Shown here piece after piece: positions 12,801-27,800 of a stretch of 64,000 bases of DNA. The DNA is from Spodoptera frugiperda. Taxonomy: Eukaryota > Arthropoda > Insecta > Lepidoptera > Noctuidae. The stretch covers positions 5,825,501-5,889,500 of the forward strand of contig NC_064235.1 in the NCBI RefSeq assembly GCF_023101765.2. The letters run 5' to 3'. The notes below the pieces were generated by a model. It searched no databases and was not told the DNA's origin. It was given only the letters and a program-made list of their open reading frames with translations. The stretch's first letter is position 1. The number at the start of each line of letters is the position of its first letter. The translations under genes and the position numbers were made by a program.

Positions 12801-15800
12801 ATATCTATATCTTCCAATGGTCGTACCGACCTAAAATTCGTTACGAAGGTTTGTATTTAGTCAAAGTAAAGTAAAATAAGAAAAAAAGAAAATAAACCTT
12901 ACAAAAATAAATGAAATCCCACCCAAAACATAAATGTGAAAGGCTGCCAAGTTCGATAATATTGGAATGCTTCGCCTATAAAAGAAGTGAGATCTAAATA
13001 AGTACCAAGTTCCATACACAGACCTCAGTTAAAAATGATATAACTTGGCAAGTTTTAATAGAAAATTTTATACTTGACTCATTGCGTTTAGTAGGTTTAT
13101 AACAAAGTGTGTGAAAACTTGCCAACTTGTTATATCATTTTTAACGGAGGTCTGTGTATGGAACTTGGTACTTATTTAGATCTCACTTCTTTTATAGGCG
13201 AAGCATTCCAATATTATCGAACTTGGCAGCCTTTCACATTTATGTTTTGGGTGGGATTTTATTTACGTGAGTAAACCGTGATTTTCAGTTAACACACACG
13301 CCGTAGTTTACGGCCGAAAATAGAGATGATCCCAAACAACAGGTGTGAAATTATAGGTTTGTAAACGCATCCACAAAAAAATATGTAGAAAGTACTAAAA
13401 TAATGATTAATACTGATGTCGTGGTGGCCCGGAGGTTTAAGACGCTCGCTTCTCATGCATGAGAGTGTGGGTTCGAAACCTACCAACGCCAAGTACCAAT
13501 GTGACTTTTTCCGAGTTATATGTACTTTCTAAGATTATTTAGATACCACTGATAAACGGTGAAGGAAAACATTGTGAGGAAACCTGGACTTATAATTTCT
13601 AATTATAAGTTTAGAATCGCCAACCCGCATTGAGCAAGCGTGGTGATTAATGCTCAAACGTTCTCCGTGTGAGAAGAGGCCTTTGGTCAGCAGTGGCCAC
13701 TTATAGGCTGATGATGTGCTGAAAAAGTAATAAATAATGCTAAAACACCCTGAATTTCAGATAATGCACCACGGTACAGCGTGTGTAGTGACAGAAGCGG
13801 AGTGGGGGGGCACGCTAGCTCAGCTGCGGCTGGAGCGCGCGTGCGCACTGCTCGCCTGGTGCAGGACTGCGCATCAACCGCATGCGCAACATGGTAAGTG
13901 GTTCAAATAGAAGAATGTATATTATATTTGCGTTAGTGGGGGAGAGCCATGCTTCGGCACTGCTGGGCCGGCTCGACCAGAGTGATACCAGGGCCTCGCA
14001 GAAAACCAACGTGAAACAACGCTTGTGTTGTGTTTTGTTATGTAAGTGCGGTTACTGGAGGCCCAATTATCTTCTCAATCTTCCCAATCCCCGATTCCTC
14101 AACAGCCCTTAAATTCCTAACACCCAAAAGGCCGGCAACGCACTTGTAACGCCTCTGGTGTTTCAATTATCCATGGTTGCTTACCATCAGGTGATACGTC
14201 TGCTCGTTTGCCAGCTTGTACCATAGAAAAATATGTTCATGTATTCTGCCTACAACTATCGAGTCTTTTCACGCATGGTCGTCGGTTAAGGGTACTTTCA
14301 ATTTGGCCCTTCTTTAATATATCGCCAATCTGGTTGCTACATGTCCGTCTACCGACGGCCCCATTCATATCCGCCTTGTATACTTCTTTCGTAAATCTGC
14401 TTTATCCTTTCTACATGTCCAAACCATCGTAACATTCCCTTTTCAATCCTTGTCACTACATCGTCTTTCAGGCCACACCTTTCTCTAATAACACTATTTT
14501 CATGTTCTACTTTACTAAATATTAAAGGCTTTCAAACTATTTTTTATATTTTTCAGGAGAAACCCCATCTGAGAACATGACACAGCCTGAAGTGAGTCTA
14601 TCGTACAATCCTGAAGAAGTCATACCACTGAAATACACGGCGAATTTAGCACATGAAAATGAAGCCGGAATCGTGGGCGAAGAAGGGTGAGATTATTAGT
14701 TTAATTTGAATTTTTCATAAGGCCTCAAGATACAAAATATTAACATTTGGGTAGACAGTACAAACGCTTTTGAGCAAATGAGGCCCAGAGGTTTAAGACG
14801 CTCGCTTCTCATGTATCAGGGCGCAGGTTCGAAACCTACCAACGACAAGTACTAATGTGACTTTTTCCGAGTTATACGTACTTTCTAAGATTATTTAGAC
14901 ATCACTGACAAACGGTGAATAGCACGTATCTTTCCGTATAAAAAAAATCTTAGTTGAATTCGTTTCCACCAGTGCTAAGCTGCAGTATACCAATGAATAT
15001 GATTGGTGGAAGCCAAACGCATTTACAGCGACGTAGCATAGCACATCTCTGGTGGAAAAGCACTCTTACAGTTGTAAATATGAACCGTATAAGTTTTTAA
15101 ACTGACAGGCACACTATATCGCCGCTTCCCATGGACACTTGAAACACCAGAGGTGTTACAAGTGCGTCCGGCTTAATGGGGGTTAGGAATTTAAGGGTTG
15201 TTGTTCGGGAATCGGGGATCGGAAAGATTGGAATTGGGCCTCCTTTAATTTACTCCGAATATTTACCATGTTTATTTAAGTCTAAATACGTATAATCTCT
15301 TTTATTTCAGCTTCATAGACCTTCAATGTGTAAAAGACATGCGGCTTGGTGGTAAGCTGTTGGAGCCGCGTGATGTGGCTGAGCTGACGGCGTGTGCCCG
15401 GAGACACGGCCTGGAGACCTGTTCCCATGGACCCCACATCATCTCGTTGGTCTACGGAAGGACGCTGAGTGATAACCGGACAGTACATTTTGTTTTGCCC
15501 GCTTATTCTTATAGGTGAGTTAAGAAACTTTAGGTTAGAACAATTCGTATCGTATCATGACTTTTATACCCGGAGGGGTAGGCAGAGGTGCGCATCACGG
15601 CACGAAATGCCGCTATACAATGTACAACCTCTTTTCATCATTTGTGTTTAATCCCATGTAATAGGGGGTGAGCCTATTGCCATATTACAGTCAATTCCAG
15701 ACTTCGTGAAATTTTCGAAACAACGAAAAAAAACCCAGTTATGCTTTGCCCGACCCGGAAATCGAACTTGCCCGGCAGTCGCACTTGCGACCACTCGTCC

Positions 15801-18800
15801 AACGAGGCAGTCTCAAAAAACTTATTCTAATATAAACTTCGAATGCACGATTAGCGCAGTGAGTGGGTAATTAGCTACTGCGCAATATGTCATGGATTCT
15901 ATTACCACTTGCATCCATACTTCTTTTGTTTAGTACGTGAAATTAAAACTGACAACCAAGGGTGAAAATTTTAGTTAAAATAATAAAAAATATTATATTT
16001 TGTTAAATTTTTCCAAAAATCCATCTCTAAGAATTCGAATCGGATCAACGAACACATCTTAACCAATCTATCCAATACAAATTATTTACATAACCAAAAA
16101 AAGTACACACTACATCTGCTTATAGTCGGGAGATACTGATTGCAAATTAAAATAACAAATAAAAAACATAGCCAATACCAAAAAAGCACAAAACACAATT
16201 TTCACCTAACACTTCAACCCTCTTTCTTCCAGAGTATGGGCAGTAGGCCTCCACTCCGTGATCAGAGCGCTCATGAGCCAAGCTAAGCTAGCAGACAGGA
16301 GTCTGGCTTGGCTGAAGAACAAATACACTGCCTTGTACTATGAAGATGGGTGCTGCTGTGAGCCCTTAGTCTCTGATGCTATAAGAGTAAGTATAAAAAT
16401 TAAGTATGTGTATTGTGTAACAGTTAGTATAATCTATACTAATATTATAAAGCTGAAGAGTTTGTTTGTTTGAACGGGCTAATCTCCAGAACTACTTACT
16501 GGTCTGAATTGAATTATTATTTTTGTGTTGGTTAGTCCATTTATCGAGGAAGGCTATAGGCTATAAAACATTACGCTATGATCAATAGGAGCCGAGCAGT
16601 AGCTAGTAATATATATATTTGTGTAGAGACTCATCGACCCCACAGTCAAACCATTGCAACGGTTTTGTGGAACTTAGTTTATGAGCTTCTTACCTGTATG
16701 GAAGTAGAATAAATAATAAAAAATTAAGTGTGGGAGAGCCATGCTTCGGCACGAATGGGCCGGCTCGACCGGATTGATACCACGGCCGAGCAGAAAACCG
16801 ACGTGAAACAACGCTTGCGTTGTGTGAGTGAGGTTACCGGAGGCCCAATTACCCCCTTCCTAATCTTCCCAATCCTCGATTCCCCAACAACCCTTAAATT
16901 CCTAACACCCAAAAGGCCGGCAACGCACTTGTAACGCCTCTCGTGTTTCGGGTGTCTATATGCGGCGGCGATTGCTTACCATCAGGTGATCCGTTTGCTC
17001 GTTTATCGGCTTATACCATAAAAAAAATTAAGATAACTATGATACATATTATTTATACTATGAAGAGAGACAAGCACTATAAATATTTTTATTGTAACTG
17101 TCGTGAGACATACTAAATTAGTTATTATGTTATCGGTTTACTCCCGTAACTGTTTGACGAGGAAGTCGACTAGACGTGGCGATTATTGCGCTGCTACTGA
17201 GTACATGCAGTAGCAGCGTGACATTGTGTGTTGCGGAATGCTGCTCATGAATATGAGCGAAATCGCTCGAAACTAGTCGAGTTCCTCGTCAAACAATTAC
17301 GTGAGTAAGCCGATAACATAATAATTAACTATATATCTTATTTATATCTATCTTTCTCATCCTCAGGTCTTTGGAGGTAGAGAATCAACGTGTGGCAGCT
17401 CGTCCCACTCCACTCCAGTTAAAGGAACCTACACTGACTCTCACTCTGACTCCCTCAGAGGATCCGGGATCAAGTTTAAGGTAAGTTACGTTTTGGGATC
17501 ACCCTATTTGCTTTTGGTCACTAAGTCGCCTCGTAGTTATGGGTACTTTTCCTCCAGAGATGTGCTATGTAGTTGTGGTACGAAGATGTAATAGCTAAGC
17601 TGTGAAACTATGTGACCGTTTCCACTGACACTAAGCGATATGCATCTTACATATGCATCTTACACGCATAGCTGTGCGTGTAAGATGCACCGCCGCAAAA
17701 TAGCTGTGCGAGAAAGATGCGCAGCCTAATTATGCGATGTATCGATAGTAGAAAAGCCAGTATGAGTAAATAAAATATGATAAGTTGCGTGCTATGGATT
17801 TGTGCTATATTCATAGCACGCATGTTTTCACATAAAATGCATAGCTTAGCTGAGCCCATTTCCACCAGTATTATGCTATGTGTACCAATGAATATGGTGG
17901 AAGCCAAATGCATCCACAGCAACGTAGCATAGTACATTTCTGGTTAAAAAGCACCCTAAGCTAAACGATGATGATGTGGCCAATGATGGAACACGCCTGC
18001 TACTTTTATCTAAAAAAAATCTTTAAAGGATCATATCACATAAATTATAATTATTTAAAATTGTACAGAAATGTTTAACCTTAAATATCAAATGTCCGTA
18101 ATTTTCATAATTTCATTCCGGATTGAGAAGCCACATCAGATTTTTTAAATCTGATTTTAGTTAATAGTGTTATCCACAATAATCTGTTTTATATTTTCAT
18201 ACGCTTTTCTCAAATTTTTCCAGAAAAACAAATCCACATCGGAACTGAAGACTAGTTCACCAAAGAGTTTCGTGTCCACTCACACATCGGGGACGAGGAG
18301 CGAAGATGAGGTCATACAGGGATCTCCTAGACACAGGTAACTAAAGCATATAGTACATTGTTAGAAAAACATAAAAACTTAAAACTCCTCATAGAAACTT
18401 ACCTAATCTAACAATATAATATACCGTGTACAGTATGGAGATCACTCATATGACTTAAATGAAACTACAAGTATTATTAGTCCACAGAAGCATAATACAA
18501 CTAAATATTTGAACGAAAACCGAAAAAAAAAAAATTTAAACAAAATAAAATAAATACGTAATTTAATCATTCAAGTATTAAATTCTGTCTAGTAGCTTCA
18601 CATTTTTTGTCCAAAGAAGAGCTGTAATGTTGTAGGTTGTCTAGGAATGTTACGGACATGCGGCGCGGCTGTTATAATGCCGTATTTGTAAATAGTGTTC
18701 AAATTAGCTCAAAGAGAATAATGCACTTTTTGGTTTACCTACTGAGCCTATTTCGTAAAATACACTTTTTGACTTAACTACTAGACCTATTTTACTCATG

Positions 18801-21800
18801 TTTCGTATATCGGCAGCCAAGATGATAACAAATATGTGGTTTAAATTAAGTCATAAGAGGTTTCCCCATACGATAAATAAATAGATTTTATTCTCTTAAG
18901 AGATAGACTCTCTAGGCAGTCCGCAACTCCGGGTTTTATAGCCCAAATTACCGCCACTAGACAGCTAAGGCAATTGACTGATAGTAACTATGAAAAATAA
19001 AATATATTTATTCCATCCCCAGTTCCTATTCATCATCGATGAGCCACCACCACTCCTACGGACCTCGACACAGCAGTCTGACAGCTGCAGCTACCAGCAT
19101 CATGGCTGGTTCTCCTAATAGGAGCAGGTGAGGGACCTTCACTTTCGAATTTACGACGGCATTGATAAAAATATTTGATTTCGAACTTCTTAACTTTTAG
19201 AAAAATGTATTTCTTAAATAATAGCACTTTATGATTATGAAAAAATATTTATGATTGCAATAGTAATTTTTAATTTCAAACAAATTTAAAATACTTTTTG
19301 TGTGGTCGAAGTACAAAGGTACCTACTACATATTCTTATTGGAATAAAGTTGCTTCCTGTAGACCTGTGGCAGGAAAAGTAATTATAACTTAATGACACA
19401 ATGGGTAATAAAATACAAAAAAGCAACATAATAATATAATAGACTTAAAACTAAACAGAATAATATATATTTATGAATAAATAATTATTTTTTAAAATAC
19501 ACCTAATTGAAATGAAAATTTCAACAATACTATTAATAAAAGTATCTCTAACTTAATATATTTATCAAAAATATTGATTTCACTAAATACTTTGACCTTG
19601 ATCCCTGTCATTTCGACCTTCACTTTAATTCGGATGACCTTGACTTCTGACATAATGACCTTATAGAAGGGGGCGTGACCTAGTTACCCGTCATACTGAC
19701 CTTTCAATATGTAAATATTTTGAATTTTTTTTTTTAGAAAACATCTGCCTTTTGTTTTGACTTAATGCTTTCAAATAACGTTAACGTTTTTTTTATGTCG
19801 ATTTTTTTTATTTGTGACTAATAACTTAAAATCGTCACAATACATTTTTCATATTGATGGTGTAAATAAAAAATAAATATTTTTATCAATTATAGATTTT
19901 TATAATTTTACGTCCGGGAGAGCCATGACTTCGGCACGAATGGGCCTACTCGAACGGCCAGTGATACCACGGCGTGATACACGTGCCGAAGCATGACTCT
20001 CTCACACTTAATAAAACATACGAGTAGTTATTAATATAGTTAAATAACTATAATTATAGGATAGCATCTAGATATAATAAATTTTTGGTCCAAAATAGAA
20101 AGTCCTTATAGAATCATATTTAAGTTTGTGACTGACAATTTCGATTTTTGATTAAATAGGACAATTTATATGCTTTCATGATTTCCAAACTTATGATGTA
20201 TATTGTTTCAGTTTAAGAAGACTGGAAACCAGCGAACGATTTTGGGAGAACCTGAAACATTTGAGAACAGGCTCCGTGGGGTACGACACGCAACTGGACT
20301 TCATGGACCTAACATATAACCCATAAAGTACATCTGTGTGCGCAGACACAAGTTTACAGCTGATCTCCGTGCACCTCAATAATTATGTACTTGTTTCAGT
20401 TTAAGAAGACTGGAAACCAGCGAACGATTTTGGGAGAACCTGAAACATTTGAGAACAGGCTCCGTGGGGTACGACACGCAACTGGACTTCATGGACTTTG
20501 TCACGCTTTTCAGGAGTTTCAGGTAGACTTTTTAATTTATAAAAATAAGTCGAGTTTTCCTTCCTGACGCTATAACTCCAGAACGCACGAACCGATTTCC
20601 ACGGTTTTGTATTCGTTGGAAAGGTCTCGGGCTCCGTGAGGTTTATAGCAAAGAAAATTCAGGAAAAAATTCAAGGAAACAGCAGAAAAATAGGGTAAAT
20701 CATTGGAGGCGAAACGGAGTTCGCCGGGTTTGCTAGTTATACATATAAAAATAAGTCGGGTTTTCCTTCCTGACGCTATAACTCCAGAACTCACGAACTG
20801 ATTTCCATGGTTTTGCATTCATTGGAAAGGTCTTGGGTTCTGTGAGGTTTATAGCAAGAAAATTTAAGAGAAAAGCAGAAAAATGGATAATCATTGATGG
20901 CGAAACGGAGTTCCCCGGGTAGTACTAGTACAGTATACAGATAACCCAAACGATTTAAATGAAACTACAAGTAGAACTCGTCCACAGAAGCATAATACAA
21001 CTAAATATTTCAACGAAAACCGAAAAAAAATAGAAATTAACCAAGTATTAAATTCTGTGGGATTAGCTTCACGTTCCTTAACCACAGAACGGACAACACC
21101 AGAGGCGTATAAGTGCGTCACCGGCCTTTTTGGGGGTTAGAAATTTAAGGGATGTTGGGAAATCAGGAATTGGGTAGATTGGAAAGGGGCGTAATTGGGC
21201 CTCAGGTAACCTCTCTTATAGAACGAAACACAACACAAGCGTTGTTTAACGTCGGTTTCCTGTGACGCCGTGATATCACTCCGGTCGAGCCGGCCAATTC
21301 GTTCCGAAGCTTCGCTCTCCCACACATGACCTCTTTCTCGAGAGTCTACCTTGGTAAATAAATATTATTTGTCCTCAGTTTGGTGATGCGATCGGAGCTT
21401 CGCGACATTTTCGACCAATTAGCTGTCCCGAGGAATCGATCGTCATTATTCGGAGCCGAGAAAAGCCGAAGTTCACCCGAATTGTTTCGAAGTCGAGGCA
21501 TTTTTAGAACAGGTGGGAATTTTTATTGAAAGTAAACTCTATGTTAGTGATATTAAGGTGTTCTTTTCAATGTGATTGACTGGATGGTGGACTCGGTGGC
21601 TGGGCTAAGTTGCCGTGCACCAGGTAGTCGATTCCCGCACGGAGCAACTCTTTGTGTGATCTACGATTTGTTGCTTCGGGTCTGGATGTCATGTGTATGT
21701 GAAATTGTATGTTTGTAAACGCACCCACAACACAGGAGAAAAGCACAGTGTAAGGCAACGTTTAAAAAAAAACTTTAATGCCTATTACCATCAAATCCCG

Positions 21801-24800
21801 CACGGATCAACTCTTTGTGTGATCCATATATTATTTCAGATCCACCCATGACACAGGAGAAGCCCAGTGTGGGGCAACGTTTAATATATACTTTAATGCC
21901 TATTGCCATCAAATCCCGCACGGATCAACTCTTTATGTGATCCATAATATATTATCCATATATTATTATTTCGGGTCTTGATATCATGTGTATGTGAAAT
22001 TGTATGTATGTAAACGAACCCACAATACAGGAGAACAGTCTTACAATGTTGAAATTTAAAATATTTATCTTTTTTTTCCTCAGGTCTCCTAACAAGAAAT
22101 GGATCTTTAGACTTAGAGCCACCCAGTGACAAAGTGGGTAGGAAGAAAGCATTCGACCTGCTTGCTGCGGCAGCGTTACCGGGTGAGACAAATATTTTGA
22201 GTATTTTATTCTAGTAAAAATGCTATAGTCCCAATTTTGTGTAGGATGCACAGAAATATTTATTTTATTATATTATGATATATAATTATGTATATCTATG
22301 GTACGATGCATGAAGCAAGAATAAAGAGGCGATGCCATAATTTAATTGTGCACTGTGACAAATAAATCGGACCTGTCCAACGATATTATAAGTTAAAAGG
22401 TACCTATATATAGGTTATAAGCGCTCAGAAAGTAGCACATTACAATCTCGACATTTTTATAGTACAAGACTGCATGATGGAAAATAGAAAATAAAAAGGG
22501 GCGTGGATTGTAACGTCCTGCGCTCCCGGTAAAGTGTTACACATTATGTTAAAGGGAAATCACGTTATGACATCTCCCCTTTGCATTTGCTTTATGATCC
22601 ATCCTGGATCATGAAGTCGTGTGACACTTAACACAGCTTAAAAAAGAACTAACTTATTTTGAAGGCTAACTAAAATAAGGAAACGTAAGATAAATACCTA
22701 ATAATAGTATTATTTTATTATAACAGGCGCCTGTCCGGACGTAAGCGGGCGAGTACTATCTCTGCCTACCCTGGGCAAGTTCTGCGAGACGAGGCAGAAC
22801 GAGATCAAGACTGAACAGCAATTAAGAGATATTATACAGGTAAGATAATAATATTACCGTCGACATAATCATCACCAGCCAGAAAACGTCCACGTTGAGA
22901 CGAAGATGTTTTTTAAGGGTAAAAAAATCATCCAATGACTTCTCCCACCTTGGGTAAAGCGAGAGGGAGTGTCAGTACTCTTACTGAATAAAAACCATCT
23001 CATTACGCGCCGGAGCCTACGCGCAATCCCTAATCCCCTAATCCCTCATCTCTAAAAGACTGGCAATGCACTATGGACCGTATCGATTGCTTACCATCAG
23101 GTGATCAATCAGCTCGTTTACCGGCTTATACCATAAAAATGACATGTAGTGGATGCCCAGAGTCAACCATCGGATTGATACAGTGGACATTGATATTGTA
23201 TCTTTTTAATCTAAGCAGATATTTTTAAATTGTTTTTATTTTTGTTTTAGCGTCATGAACCAGATCCTGGGCTACGAGCAGACAACTGTCTGTCGTTTGA
23301 AGGATTTGTCAGGTTTTTGACGGACAAAGACAACTACGCCTTCGTGCCTGAACAGATGAGAGCGAATTTTTTATCGTAAGTTATTTTTTAAAAGTCAATA
23401 AGTCATGAGTCGAAAGTAAACGTCGGAATGTCGACAGCTAAAAAGCTAGTATTTAATAGACCCGTCAAAACTCCCAAGTCAAAATCATAAAGTCAAATCT
23501 TAGCCAATAACTCAACAGTCAAAAGTCAAATTCAAAGTCAAAGACAAAGTCAAAAGTCAAGGTCAAAATTCCGAAGTCAATAGCGTAAATCCAATTCTAA
23601 ACTCAAAGTCAATGTCAAAACTCAAAAGCTACGTCAAAGTTAAAAGTCAAAGTCAGTCAAAAGACAAAAGCCAAAAACTCAAAACCTAAACCACTCCAAT
23701 CATTCACAGAAAATCATCGACATCATCAGAAGAGGAAGAAGTACACAAGTCCATATCCAAAGATATGACGGGTCCACTGTCGCAGTACTACATCGCTAGC
23801 AGCCACAACACCTACCTGACCGGCCACCAATTGAAGGGAGAGTCGTCTGTCGAGTTGTATAGTCAGGTCAGTCAATAGTCCCTAACTTTTGTAGTCAAGT
23901 TCTTTTTTTACGGTATTGGGTGCGAGCAAAGTGTATGGAGGCGATAGAATAAACGATGGCAGCACATGCTCCGGCAGAAATGTAAACTAAAAGGGGCTCA
24001 GTAAAACTTCAGCGTTGTCAATTCATTACAAGACCACTATCCAAGAATACCATAAGATAAGTGTGGGAGAGCCATGCTTAGGCACGAATGGGCCGGCTCG
24101 ACCGGAGTGATACCACGGCCTCACAGAATACCGACGTGAAACAACGCTTGCGTTGTGTGAGTGAGGTTACCGGAGGCCCAATTCCCGCCTTCCCAATCTT
24201 CCCAATCCCCGATTCCCGAACAACAACCCATAAATTCCTAACCCCTAAAAAGCTGGCAATGCACTTGTAACGCCTCTGGTGTTTCAAGTGTCCATGGGCG
24301 AAGGCGATTGCTTACCATCAGGTGAAGGTAAGACGTCTGCTCGTTTACCGGAGTTTGGTTTGTGTTTCATAAAAAAAAAAAACTAAAAATAATAATAAAT
24401 AAAAAAATTATCTGGTCTACTAGATCTAGCTGGTTTGTCATACGGTAATTTCGAATTTTCACTTATAAAATTTCTCTTCTTACTGCTCAAAACCGTTTTT
24501 ATAATAACACATATATAGTTTTAAGCAAATATATATAAAATACTATTTAATTTCTTTGCACATATTTTCTATTTACTTATTTTATAAAAAAATAATAATA
24601 AGCACTTGATATTATTTGACATACCTAGTTCCCCTTTAGTTATTACAAGTGGCGCTGCTATCGTGCACGTTCCTAATAGGGGGCAAACGAGCAAACGGAT
24701 CACCTGAAGTTAAGCGATTAGCACAACCCATGGCCACCAGAGGAGACACAGGTACGTTGCCAGCCTTTTAAAAAGGAATACGCTCTTTTCTTGAAGGTTT

Positions 24801-27800
24801 GAAGGTCGTATCGGTTCGGAAATACCGCAGACGACAGCTCATTCCACAGTTTTGCTGTGCGAGGCAGAAAGTTTCGTGAGAAGCGCACAGTTGTGGCCTG
24901 CCAACCATCTATATGATGGGGATGGAAGTGCTGTCGTGTAGGTCGATGGTGACAGCAGAAATGTATTATATTTTTAAATCATTTAGGTGAATATAAATAA
25001 ATCACAATTTACATTGAAGACATTTAATATTTCAAGTTAAAATACGGATACAGAGTAATATTTCTTTTACTAAAATGCAATTATTGCTAACGAATACACT
25101 GATATAAGTTAAAAAACTATAGAATACTTAATATAATATGAAGTAACTATAATGCATTAGATAATGTTTACAACTTACTCATCTTACATTACGGGCTCCG
25201 GTCAAGCTCGAAATCAGTCGAGTATACTCGTAAATGGTATAAGCAAGCCGCGTGAAAATTATTTTAGTTTCTATTGAATATAATATTGATTACATAGAGT
25301 ACAGCTATTTTCTAGAAAAAGTGCGTAAACATACAGACAGACAATTAAGATTTTAAAAATGTTTATATGGATATACTTAGAGTAAGAATAATAATTATGT
25401 ATATAGGGTGACTGGTAATTAGTGAACGATATTCAAACACGTGATTGTACTCATGATTACAAACAACTTTCCCGAAGAAACTTTTTTTGTATACTCATTA
25501 GTTTTATTTTTATCACAATAACAAAACAACTAAATTTCATTAGCACGCGCGCGTAAAGTTCCAAAATACCTAGTCTTCCGATAACGCGGGCGCGGGCGCC
25601 TCGCTGCTAACAGCTGATCATGCGAAAAGAGGCGCGCACGAAATTTTGTTGTTTTGTTATTGTGATAAAAATAAAAGTAATGATTATACAAAAAAAGTTT
25701 CTTTGGGAAAGTTGTTTGCAATCATGAGTACAATCACGTGTTTAAATATCGTTCACTAATTACCAGTCACTCTAAATACATAGTTTTACTAGAGAAACAT
25801 CTTCAATACAATTTTTTATTACATAAAAATGTAACTTATGTTTATAATAATAGGGAAGATAATCAAATATTTCGATATCTTAAAATATTAGACATGTATT
25901 TCCAATTTTCATGAAACCAATTTTACTATTAATCAATCTTTTTGAAAATCCCTAATAAATATTTTTCCTATGTCGTAGGTGCGTTTACAAACATACAAGT
26001 TCACATACACATGACACCGAGACCCGAAACAACAATTTGTGGATCACACAAAGAGTTGCTCCGTGCGGGAATCGATACCGCTACACGTTGCGCGGCAGTC
26101 GGTTGCCCAGCCACCGCGCCAACCATGCAGTCATAAACTTTGCTACATCTGAGAATTGAACCCGAGACTCCCTGCTCGATAGTTGCACTTGTGACAAAAA
26201 ATACCATGTCTAATACATAAGTATCTAACTAAATACATGTTTCATTTTCCATATTCCCTATATTTTAAAGTCTAAAGTCTTATGAATAATCGTCCACCAT
26301 TTCCTGAGAAATGATTAGACAAATAAGTAGAATCTTATGTAGCGATGAATTGCGAAACCATTTGAAATTTTGATTGAAGCTTTTTACAGTTTATTTAACT
26401 GAATTTGATCTTTATTTCATTGACATAAGGGTTACAGTGATTTTCCACCAGAGATGTGCTATGTAGCTATGCTACGAAGATGTAATAGCTAAGCTGTGAA
26501 ACTATGTGACCGTTTCCACTGATACTATGCTATGTAGCTGTGCGAGGAAGATGCGTATGCGATGTATCGATAGTAGGGAAGCCATTTATAGCACGCATCT
26601 TTCCATATAAAAAACATAGCTTAGCTACCAATGCTGAGTGCATTGGTGGTAACATTTTTAATGAATACTTTACTATTCCTTAGTAACCATTAATAGTTAC
26701 TTTTGAAACGGTAACAAATAAAGAAATAAATAATGGTCTTTCGTCAGTAAAGGTGTTCATTCCAAACTGTATATCTGAAAGCCAAAACCCTCAATAACCC
26801 TTTACCCAACATCCAATTAAATAAACTGTTAAAAATGGCTATTTTAATGATATTTTCAAATGGTTTTATGTTTATTCATCATCGCTTTCATAAGATTCTA
26901 CTGCCCAATGTTAATGAGTGTTTCTTCTGTACCAAAATCTTGCTCGGTAGTCATCGCTGCACGTCAAAAACGCCGGTGCAGTGCCCGAATGCACTATGAA
27001 TCTGGAAAGGAATTGCTCGAATTGGTGATTTGTTGTTGCTTGGATCGGTGATTAATAATTACTTGAGTCAGTGATTAAAAATTGGTTTGATCGAAGATTA
27101 ATTTATATTTTATTTATTTTTATTGGGCGTTATGTTTCTTCTTCTTTAATTTAAAGTTTCGATTTGATTTGAATTGGATATCAACTTATTCACACAAAAG
27201 TATTAATTATTTGGATTACCATTCAAATTTCTCGATACTAGTAAAAATTATGTTCAATACCAATAAACACTAACTGTCGTACTCAGAAACATTTAATATT
27301 TACTCAAACTGTTCCTTAGCAACGATTTTGTTTCGAAAACAATTACTAAGGACTGGGATAAGTAACCATTCAACGACTCTGAGTATGAACAGTAAATCAA
27401 CGTTTACTCAAAATGGTGATTAACTCTAACAAATTGCTCAAACTGGTGATTAACTTTTAACACTCACCTGACAGCTCCGTTATGTCCCAGCGACATTAGT
27501 TGGCACCTACTGGCACTACGGGAGTGCCAAGTGCAGAGTGAAGTGGTGGCTTCATCAGGGAACATCACATAATCTTCAGTGTGATTAAATACTGCCTGAG
27601 CGTGGTGTTCTTGCTTACCTTGGGGATTAAAAATGAGAAATTAGTAAAAGGCGGTGATTATGCGAAACTTAATATTTTAAAATAAAAGGAGTGTTGTTTT
27701 ATGGGAATACAAGAATAATATATTTAAAATCAAGTAGAATATCTGGTTTTTGAGGGTTGAAAATCATCCAATAACTTCTCCCGCTCACTCCCAGGAATGT

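Noticed and set aside
20203..20308. Mutually exclusive exon pair with exon 13
   Set aside because: The upstream copy lacks the exon end and a donor, so it cannot replace exon 13.
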